This document shows, piece after piece, positions 1 to 5,922 of a DNA stretch of 5,922 nucleotides. A program made the translations under genes and the position numbers. Position 1 is the stretch's first letter, and every line of letters starts with the position of its first letter. Source of the DNA: DSAR01 sp034437315 (GTDB taxonomy: Bacteria; Chloroflexota; Anaerolineae; B4-G1); the NCBI GenBank assembly GCA_034437315.1, contig DAOTUC010000276.1, positions 1-5,922 of the forward strand, in the 5' to 3' direction. The notes under the pieces are model-generated. The model saw nothing but the letters and a program-made list of their open reading frames with translations, was not told the DNA's origin and did no database searches.

Positions 1-3000
1 CCGGGCTGCTTCCGCTCGCGTATCGCCGAGACGGTGCGCTGCCTGCGCCTCCTGCGCCAGCGATTATGGTGGCAAAATGAGCTCTCCGACGCCCCGCTCT
101 TGATCGAAGATATTCGCGTCGAGTTCCGCGAGCGGCGGCGCCCGATACGTGTGGGCGAGAAAGCCGTCCCTATCACGGAGACGACCTCCTTCTTGCCGCC
201 CGAGATCGCGCAGGCTTTCCAAGAAGACATCGGCTTCACCCACCTCAGCGGTTTCCAGGACCGGGCTCTCAAACAGATATTCGCCTGCGCGCAACGTGGC
301 AACTACGCTAACGACGCTTTCATCGTCGCCGGCGACACCGGCGCCGGTAAGACGGAGGCCTTCCTCTTCCCCATCCTGCTGGACATCGCCAGCGAGCCAC
401 CGGAGATCCGTGGGCAACCCGGCGTCCGCGCAGTGTTGGTCTACCCTCGCATTCGCCTGGCCCGCAACCAACTGGGCCGGCTGCTGCGCTACACAGGGCA
501 CTTCCAAGCCGCAGGTGGGCCGCGAATCACCGTGGGTATCCAGAATGGCGACGTGCCGCGTGACAGAAACGCCCTGGTCGAGAACTGGCCCTCCGAGAAG
601 AAAGATGGTCGAACGTGGTACCGGGTCGAACTGCTGGAAACGTGTGTGGTGTGTGAGGAGGGTCATTACTGGGTAGCAGGTGACGATCTCGCTCTAGAAA
701 CTGGATGCCCACACCTGGTTTGTGATCAGTGCGGACACGCGGTAGACACGCTTCACATCACCAAGAAGGCGTTAGAGCGTAACGCGCCTGACGTCTTGAT
801 CATCACCGACGTCTCCCTCAGCCAGTGGTTAGCACGAGAGAAGTACACCCACCTGTGGGGCCTTTGGCAGGGCGACTTCGTCACCCGACCGCCTCGATTC
901 CTGGTATTGGACGAGGTCCACCTCTACGAGCGGCTCAAAGGCGCCCACATTGCCCGCTTGATCAAGCGCTTCCAGGCCCGGGTGCGTCTCGTCTACGCGG
1001 AGATGGGTGAGCCGGACCGTCACGCCGTCGTCATCGGCGCGTCCGCCACGCTCCATGACGAGCAGCGCTTCCTGGCTAAGCTGATGGACATCGATCCTCA
1101 AGATCGAGCGCGCTACGAGCACTTGCGAGTGATCAAGCCTCTCGATGAGGAACTAGAGCCGACGGCAGGCCGTGAGCGGTACATCTTCATCTACCCGCGT
1201 CGTCTATCGCCTACGCCGCGCAGCCCTCAATATCGCGTCAACGATCAGGCAGCCGCGATCCAGATCGTGATGTGCGCGATGCACAATCTCAAGACCGATG
1301 TCGAGTGGCGAGGGTTGGCTTTCTTCGATTCGATCAACGACCTGCGCCAGTTCCGCCACAACTACGACGCCGATCCCAAACTGAAATGGTACGTCGGTCG
1401 CGATCCGCGCGGAAAGGAGATCCCACCGGCAAACCAGGATGAGCTCTGGCGCATCCGCACAGATAGACAAAAGCCGGGTTGGAGTACCTTCGGACATTGT
1501 GGCAGCACGTGCGAACAACGAGCACGCAACGCTACACTGGCGGAGTGCCCACTTTTTCGGGCTGGTGATTGTTGGATCTTCTCTAAGCTAAACGGCTGGA
1601 ATTTCCCTCTCAGAGTCGCCGGGTCGGTCTACGCGGGATCCGAGCCCCAGGCCTCGACTATTGACGACCAGGATCTGATTCCGACCTCCCCCTCATTGGA
1701 GGTGGGCTACGACGATGACGCCATTCACCTGATCTACCAGCACAAAGCACCACCCAGTGCTGCCAGTTTCATCCAGCGGCGGGGCCGGGCAGGGCGCGAC
1801 CCCGATGACTCGCCGGTCATCATCACGCTGCTGTGGCCCTACCGCCGCGACGACGCTTTCTACTTCTTCCATCCAGAGGCCCTCTACGACCCGGCCTTCG
1901 ACGATGCACCGCTCAACGCCGGCAATTTCAACGTCCAGCGCACTCACACGTTGTTGGCTTTCTTCGACTTGCTGGCTTGCCTGCGAAGGCAGAACGTCGA
2001 TGGCATCCGCGACAATCCCAGCATCCCCGACTTTACCCAGGCGGGCTGGGAGGATTTTGCCCCCAGAGTAATCCAACAATTCACGTGGCTTGCCGATCCC
2101 AAGCGCCCCGGTCAGAAACGTGTGGTAATCAAGCACTCTCAGATGAAGAACAACATCTGGTTCAGCGGCAAACCGATCGCCAAAGGATGGGTGCGGGAGG
2201 AAAATGGGTCGCTGCGGGTTAAGGGCTTTCTGGCGATGGACGAGGACCTCACGGATCAAATCCTCAAGGCAGCTTACGAGCGGTTGAGAGATTACTTTCC
2301 CGTTTACCTGGATCTCTCAGAGATCGCCAGCCAGCCTTTCCGCAGGCACCAGACCTATCCCTTCCTCGTGCCTCTCAAGGGATCGCTCCCTACCCGGTTA
2401 CTCAACCGCTTCGGGCAGAAGAAGTGGCATTCGAGCCATGATCAAATCGAGTGGTATAACTGGCTCAAGACCTACCGCCACATCGACTGGATGCTCCAGG
2501 GTAGCGAAGAGGCCACTACCCTGACCGTTCACTATCCCAACTCTGAGTATGATCCAGATGCATCTGGTCCGGATCCTGAGCTCGAAGAACTTACAGTAGA
2601 TGTGACCTTCGGCTTGACCGAGCTGCTACCCGGCAACGTCTCGTACCGCATTCGCGAGTCCAAGACGATCCATTGGACGCCGATCCCAGCGGATGGGGAA
2701 TCCACGTTTCTTTATCCGGAAGAGGACGTAAAGGATGACGAAGGGACCGTCATTGGTCGACAACACGTTCCCGAGTTCTTGCCTGACCAAGGGGACATAA
2801 CCAGCAAGCCCGACAGCATCTTTGGGGTCCCGCGCTATCTGGACGACCGATTTCCGGGCTTGCCATTTATGAGCCTGGAACGTCTGCGAGTACAACCATT
2901 CGGCCCGCCTAATCGTCAGTATAGCCCAACCTGGTATTACGATCCGGAATCCCAACAGGCGGTGGAGAAGAATCCCGATCAGGATTGCCCCGCCGATCTG

Positions 3001-5148
3001 CTCCCTGTATCCCGGCGCTCCTCCGCCCGCGCTAGCTCAGTTATCATTCCTTACCTTGCCTCTGATAGGGGCATCGTCCAGCGACAGATGCTTCCCCCGC
3101 TCACCAACTTGTTCGCCACCATCGACGGCTTTCTCGAAGAAGGGCGTGCGATGCTGGGATACACGCGAGCCTTCTATGAGATGCAGATCGACGTCAAGAC
3201 CGATCATCGCCAACGGGACCGTCTGGGAATCCCACAGGAAGATCTCACGCTGCGTCGCATTTTTCGCGATCCCGAAGGTAGCCCGACTCTGGTTGGTTAT
3301 GAGATCGAGACGCAGGGCATCCGGTTTCAGGTTAATCCCGACCTGCTGGATCAGACAGTAGAGGCGGTGCTGGCGGATGAAGACCCCCGTCTGCATCTCC
3401 GCCGCAACTTCGCGATCTACCAGATGGCGCCCTACGCGACAGAAGCGAACGTCTTTATCAAGGCACTGCTCGATGTCGTCACTGTAGCAGTCGATTACTG
3501 GGTACACAAGGTCGTACCGGCTTGCGAGGATGAGATCCGTCTGTTGAATCCTGCACATGATCGTGAATCGCTGTCCGAGTATTACCGCAACTACCGGATC
3601 ACACGCGAGGCCGAGGTCGAGGAGTTCGAGCAATATCTCACCGATCGATTCTTCGAGCGGATCAACGAGGTTCTGGAAACAGCGTACAAGGATACCCCCG
3701 ATTTTCGTGACTTCCTCCAAAGCGTAGTTTTGCACAGCTTGAGTGCCTTGCTCAAGAATCTGATCGCCCGGCTGGGTGGCGTGGGCAGCGACGACTTAGT
3801 CGCTTACGCGGACCTTCCGGTACTGGATCAGGTCGATCGCTCCATTGACCCACGTATTCTGATTATGGACACCGTCGCCGGCGGGTCCGGCGGCATCGCC
3901 CAGGCCTTTGAGCGATTGGACCTGACCGACAACGAGGGCTCGCTTTGGTGGACGCTCCAGACCGAGCTAGGCGATTGTCCGATTGGCAATGGAGAAGCGC
4001 TGGTCGAAACCGTCCTGTCTGGGGTACAACCGGACCAGATTGAAATGGTTCAAAAAGAGGGAACCCTCGAGGCCCTTGAAGACTTGTTGGACCAACTAGA
4101 GCTGACCGATCCAGTTCCCGAGGCTCTGGCTCAACTCGGACGCACGCTGTTCGGCAGTGAGCTTGAGGTCGGTGGGCAGACGATCAACACGGCTCTCATC
4201 CTATGGGAGCTTTTCAACTTCCAGAAGGGTTTCGAGGGGCAGGTACCGGGCACGATCCCTCGCGAGGCCGTGGTCTGCCGGGCGGTGTCCGCGCTTGATT
4301 CGGAGAAGCATCCTCACATCGTCGCTTTGCGAGAGGCTCTGGGAACCAGCGGTGTAGCTGCGGATGAACTAGACCACGAATTGGCTCTCCAGCTGTTGGT
4401 GCTTTATAACAACGCTTGCGACGACGGGTGCCCCGTCTGCTTGAGTGCCGGCAGCGACGTGGAGCACTACTATCTTGCTCCGCTGCTCAACTCCCGCCGC
4501 ACGCTGAAGAGGCTGCGCCAGATTATGCTCGACAGTATGCCAACGGGCGACTGCCTGGCTGCCCTGTCGGATAAATTGCTGGAACGAGATTCGGCCCGGG
4601 TCCAGGCGAATCCCGGTAACCTGGGGGATCGACTGGATGCTAACCTGGGACTCGGCATCGTCACAGAGGTAGATGATAGGGGGCAGGTAAAGGGCGCCTC
4701 GGCTGTGGTCGTGGAGCACGAGCGCGCCCGCGATTTCGTCATCGACGGGAAATGGGAGGCGCGTTGGGGCGGTGATGAGCATAAGCCCTACGAGACGCCG
4801 GGTGGTGTGCGCGTCCGGTCGAAGGCCGAGTACGTCATCGCTACCAAGCTGGAGGCGGCGGGGATTCCGTTTGAATATGAGCCCCGTTTGCCGTATACTG
4901 ATAGTGAAGGCAATACGCGTTTCATCCACCCCGATTTCTTCCTCTTCGAGCACGGTCTCTACGTCGAGTATTGGGGACGGGATGATCCGGAGTACATTGA
5001 GTCGCGGCGGTTTAAGGAGGGGATTTACGAAAAGCTCGCGGTGAGGCGGGGAATTCAGGTGTTACATCTGGAAGCAGGGGACGAGCAAAACGACGTGTTT
5101 ATGGAGAAGATCGAAGTAGCGATCGGCGAGGATGCGGCTGCGGAGTAA
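1..5148 (+). CDS. Giant DExH helicase with DUF1998/MZB-like module and C-terminal PD-(D/E)XK-like nuclease domain (5' end outside window)
   Basis: This is a probable ATP-dependent DNA translocase fused to a nuclease. Residues are numbered from a GTG at 34, but the frame is open to base 1 with no ribosome binding site before 34, so the true start probably lies upstream. Helicase motifs in order are Q75 (GFQDRAL), Walker A GDTGAGKT (K106), motif Ia YPRIRLARNQ (137-146), DEVH (293-296), SAT (337-339), a motif IV-like segment near 426-440, motif V near 551-560 and QRRGRAGR (581-588). Two cysteine clusters interrupt the core: C204, C207, C225, C230, C233 and C489, C493, C505, C513. Residues ~620-1250 show no domain I know. 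A DUF1998/MZB signature follows, with DTVAGGSGG (1279-1287) and CDDGCPVC (1462-1469). The C-terminal domain (~1590-1704) has E1599, HPDF (1632-1635), EYWG (1645-1648) and K1661, a PD-(D/E)XK-like pattern. Known relatives of the core (MrfA, DrmA, DruE, DpdJ) act in DNA repair or phage defence. The helicase call is firm; the exact family and role are inferred. Confidence 0.9.
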   Translation, partial: PGCFRSRIAETVRCLRLLRQRLWWQNELSDAPLLIEDIRVEFRERRRPIRVGEKAVPITETTSFLPPEIAQAFQEDIGFTHLSGFQDRALKQIFACAQRGNYANDAFIVAGDTGAGKTEAFLFPILLDIASEPPEIRGQPGVRAVLVYPRIRLARNQLGRLLRYTGHFQAAGGPRITVGIQNGDVPRDRNALVENWPSEKKDGRTWYRVELLETCVVCEEGHYWVAGDDLALETGCPHLVCDQCGHAVDTLHITKKALERNAPDVLIITDVSLSQWLAREKYTHLWGLWQGDFVTRPPRFLVLDEVHLYERLKGAHIARLIKRFQARVRLVYAEMGEPDRHAVVIGASATLHDEQRFLAKLMDIDPQDRARYEHLRVIKPLDEELEPTAGRERYIFIYPRRLSPTPRSPQYRVNDQAAAIQIVMCAMHNLKTDVEWRGLAFFDSINDLRQFRHNYDADPKLKWYVGRDPRGKEIPPANQDELWRIRTDRQKPGWSTFGHCGSTCEQRARNATLAECPLFRAGDCWIFSKLNGWNFPLRVAGSVYAGSEPQASTIDDQDLIPTSPSLEVGYDDDAIHLIYQHKAPPSAASFIQRRGRAGRDPDDSPVIITLLWPYRRDDAFYFFHPEALYDPAFDDAPLNAGNFNVQRTHTLLAFFDLLACLRRQNVDGIRDNPSIPDFTQAGWEDFAPRVIQQFTWLADPKRPGQKRVVIKHSQMKNNIWFSGKPIAKGWVREENGSLRVKGFLAMDEDLTDQILKAAYERLRDYFPVYLDLSEIASQPFRRHQTYPFLVPLKGSLPTRLLNRFGQKKWHSSHDQIEWYNWLKTYRHIDWMLQGSEEATTLTVHYPNSEYDPDASGPDPELEELTVDVTFGLTELLPGNVSYRIRESKTIHWTPIPADGESTFLYPEEDVKDDEGTVIGRQHVPEFLPDQGDITSKPDSIFGVPRYLDDRFPGLPFMSLERLRVQPFGPPNRQYSPTWYYDPESQQAVEKNPDQDCPADLLPVSRRSSARASSVIIPYLASDRGIVQRQMLPPLTNLFATIDGFLEEGRAMLGYTRAFYEMQIDVKTDHRQRDRLGIPQEDLTLRRIFRDPEGSPTLVGYEIETQGIRFQVNPDLLDQTVEAVLADEDPRLHLRRNFAIYQMAPYATEANVFIKALLDVVTVAVDYWVHKVVPACEDEIRLLNPAHDRESLSEYYRNYRITREAEVEEFEQYLTDRFFERINEVLETAYKDTPDFRDFLQSVVLHSLSALLKNLIARLGGVGSDDLVAYADLPVLDQVDRSIDPRILIMDTVAGGSGGIAQAFERLDLTDNEGSLWWTLQTELGDCPIGNGEALVETVLSGVQPDQIEMVQKEGTLEALEDLLDQLELTDPVPEALAQLGRTLFGSELEVGGQTINTALILWELFNFQKGFEGQVPGTIPREAVVCRAVSALDSEKHPHIVALREALGTSGVAADELDHELALQLLVLYNNACDDGCPVCLSAGSDVEHYYLAPLLNSRRTLKRLRQIMLDSMPTGDCLAALSDKLLERDSARVQANPGNLGDRLDANLGLGIVTEVDDRGQVKGASAVVVEHERARDFVIDGKWEARWGGDEHKPYETPGGVRVRSKAEYVIATKLEAAGIPFEYEPRLPYTDSEGNTRFIHPDFFLFEHGLYVEYWGRDDPEYIESRRFKEGIYEKLAVRRGIQVLHLEAGDEQNDVFMEKIEVAIGEDAAAE
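5142..5145 (+). promoter_or_regulatory. Ribosome binding site (GGAG) of the STAND NTPase gene
   Basis: GGAG lies six bases before the ATG at 5152 and overlaps the end of the helicase gene: it reads directly into that gene's TAA stop (5146-5148). The placement fixes the second gene's start at 5152. It also suggests that ribosomes finishing the helicase can start the second protein, so the two are probably on one transcript and translationally coupled. No promoter or terminator was seen between them. Confidence 0.75.
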
Positions 5149-5151
5149 GAT

Positions 5152-5922
5152 ATGAGCGATTTCCATGACCGATACCTGAGAGGTGTAGGCGACCTTCTGC
5201 AAGCGATAGAGCCGGCGGACGAAGCGTATTTGGCCGTGCTCACGCTTCAGGGCCGGCTGGCCGAGGCCATCGCCGAGACAAGGCAATACGGTCCCACCGA
5301 CAACGCTCGCGCCGAGATTGCACGGGTAACAGGTGAGCTTGATCGACTCTGCTTGGCCCGTTTTAGGCAATCTTTCCGCAGCTTCTGCGGAATTGATGTA
5401 TTGCCACAGGTTGATTCACCTTCTATCTATCATAACCTTCCCCAACCGGATTATGAGGAGTTCGTAGGACGCGAGAAAGAGTTAGCGGAGATTCACCGGC
5501 TGCTTTCACCGTCGAGCCGGCATTTTCTCATCACCATAGACGGCATCGGAGGAATTGGTAAGAGCACCCTTGCTCTGGAAGTTGCTCACCGCTACCTGGA
5601 GAAAGCAAACGATTTTCCCATTACCGAACGTTTTGAAGCTATTATCTGGACCTCGGCCAAGCAGAGTATACTTGCCACTGAAGGCATTGTTCAACGCGCC
5701 CAGTCACTCGTACCCTTGAGGATATTTACACGGCTATCAGCATCGCTCTTGAGCGTGAGGACATCACACGTGCCCGTCCAGAGGAGCAAACTGAATTGGG
5801 TGCAGATACTCTCAGTTACCAGCCCTATGAAAGTTGCAAAAAGCGCTATAACATCCAACTTAAAGCTGCAAAAATGGGTCAAGGTCTCAAATGACTGCGT
5901 TTATGAGCGTTTTTGGCGGCTA
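5152..5922 (+). CDS. STAND-family NTPase, NB-ARC type, N-terminal part; probably frameshifted near 5704
   Basis: Read from ATG 5152, this frame has no stop before the window edge (257 codons). Residues ~8-80 look helical and resemble, from memory, an N-terminal domain common on Chloroflexota and cyanobacterial STAND proteins; it may be an adaptor that pairs sensor with effector. The linker NLPQPDYEEFVGREKEL (95-111) leads into an NB-ARC-like NTPase: P-loop DGIGGIGKST (130-139, K137), then EAIIWTSAKQ (162-171). STAND proteins are ATP-driven switches that oligomerise on sensing a signal, often in immunity or cell suicide. Identity is convincing only to residue ~184. After that, the expected family sequence (TRTLEDIYTAI and onward) is found in a different frame from 5706, so residues 185-257 of this frame are probably not real. 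The fault may be a mutation or an assembly error. No Walker B or C-terminal sensor repeats are visible. The gene follows the helicase by three bases. Confidence 0.8.
   Translation, partial: MSDFHDRYLRGVGDLLQAIEPADEAYLAVLTLQGRLAEAIAETRQYGPTDNARAEIARVTGELDRLCLARFRQSFRSFCGIDVLPQVDSPSIYHNLPQPDYEEFVGREKELAEIHRLLSPSSRHFLITIDGIGGIGKSTLALEVAHRYLEKANDFPITERFEAIIWTSAKQSILATEGIVQRAQSLVPLRIFTRLSASLLSVRTSHVPVQRSKLNWVQILSVTSPMKVAKSAITSNLKLQKWVKVSNDCVYERFWRL
5706..5894 (+). pseudogene. Out-of-frame continuation of the STAND NTPase, ending at an early stop
   Basis: This reading lies in another frame than the start at 5152 and begins TRTLEDIYTAI, then LEREDITRARPEEQ. That wording is what I expect directly after the TSAKQ region in this STAND family. 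The frame is open only from 5682 (a TGA lies at 5679-5681) and has no start codon of its own, so it must be joined to the upstream part. Losing one base within codon 185 (5704-5705) reconnects the two parts with the expected spacing. After about 5795 the family match ends: the expected run to a Walker B (of the type LLIVDN) is absent, and about 31 unrecognised residues (from GADTL, through YESCKKRY) lead to TGA at 5892-5894. The disrupted reading is clear; whether it reflects real gene decay or faulty assembly cannot be decided here. Confidence 0.6.
5797..5922. other. Unrecognised, AT-richer segment at the right edge, beyond the STAND homology
   Basis: The family match in the preceding gene stops close to 5795, and from there composition falls to about 43% GC by hand count. 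All that can be read is the tail of the shifted frame ending at TGA 5892-5894, an ATG at 5891 overlapping that stop (ATGA), another ATG at 5827 in the frame of the upstream gene, and a repeated octamer TGCAAAAA (5835-5842 and 5867-5874). No transposase, attachment site or complete inverted repeat is recognisable. It may be the edge of an insertion, a recombined gene end or a contig-end artefact. Confidence 0.35.

Noticed and set aside
34..36. GTG at 34 as the true start of the helicase.
   Set aside because: The frame is open further left and there is no ribosome binding site, so it serves only as a numbering origin.
337..348. Perfect 12-base palindrome (ACCGGCGCCGGT) within the Walker A codons.
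   Set aside because: It is explained by GC-rich codons for T-G-A-G in the P-loop.
2554..2567. Perfect 14-base palindrome (CCAGATGCATCTGG).
   Set aside because: It lies inside helicase coding sequence with no flanking operator-like context; one such palindrome in about 6 kb is not remarkable.
64..4953. Several long reverse-strand open frames (about 64-666, 1693-2259, 3037-3735 and 4369-4953).
   Set aside because: They lie opposite the helicase gene, have no recognisable domains, and are expected by chance opposite GC-rich coding sequence.
5374..5392. Perfect 8-base stem with a 3-base loop (TTCCGCAG-CTT-CTGCGGAA), like a terminator hairpin.
   Set aside because: It lies inside the STAND coding frame and has no T-tract after it, so it is not a convincing terminator; chance is plausible.
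5682..5706. Programmed ribosomal frameshifting to join the two STAND reading frames.
   Set aside because: No slippery heptamer or following strong stem was found, and the product would still lack a Walker B motif.
5835..5874. TGCAAAAA repeated at 5835-5842 and 5867-5874, and an imperfect inverted repeat between 5836-5850 and 5902-5917.
   Set aside because: The matches are short, gapped and A-rich; they do not define a transposon end or an operator.
5827..5922. ATG at 5827 and ATG at 5891 (ATGA overlap) as starts of a third gene.
   Set aside because: Too little sequence remains before the edge and neither has a good ribosome binding site or a recognisable product.

Overview
The window is a bacterial accessory locus with two tightly linked plus-strand genes and almost no non-coding DNA. 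Base composition is GC-rich by eye over most of the length and drops towards the right edge. The second gene has the wording of STAND NTPases that I associate with Chloroflexota and, less often, cyanobacteria. A Chloroflexota genome or metagenome contig is my best guess, but no taxonomic marker gene is present.

Positions 1-5148 are one very large gene, open to the left edge of the window. It encodes a superfamily 2 DExH helicase of more than 1,700 residues with cysteine clusters inserted in the helicase core. A DUF1998/MZB-type module follows, and a PD-(D/E)XK-like nuclease domain sits at the extreme C-terminus. The core belongs to the broad group that includes MrfA, DrmA (DISARM), DruE (Druantia) and DpdJ (7-deazapurine DNA modification systems). 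I cannot place it in one of these from sequence reading alone.

Three bases after its stop codon, and behind a good ribosome binding site (5142-5145), a second gene starts at 5152. It encodes an N-terminal helical domain followed by an NB-ARC-type P-loop, as in STAND sensors or effectors. The family's reading continues only after a change of frame near 5704, and the match then stops near 5795, before any Walker B motif. The last ~125 bases are AT-richer and unrecognised. The gene therefore looks broken or recombined, or the assembly is wrong at this edge.

Together the pair looks like a defence-type operon: a DNA-translocating helicase-nuclease coupled to a STAND NTPase. This role is an inference from domain content and gene order. 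No tRNA, rRNA, CRISPR array or complete insertion sequence was seen.
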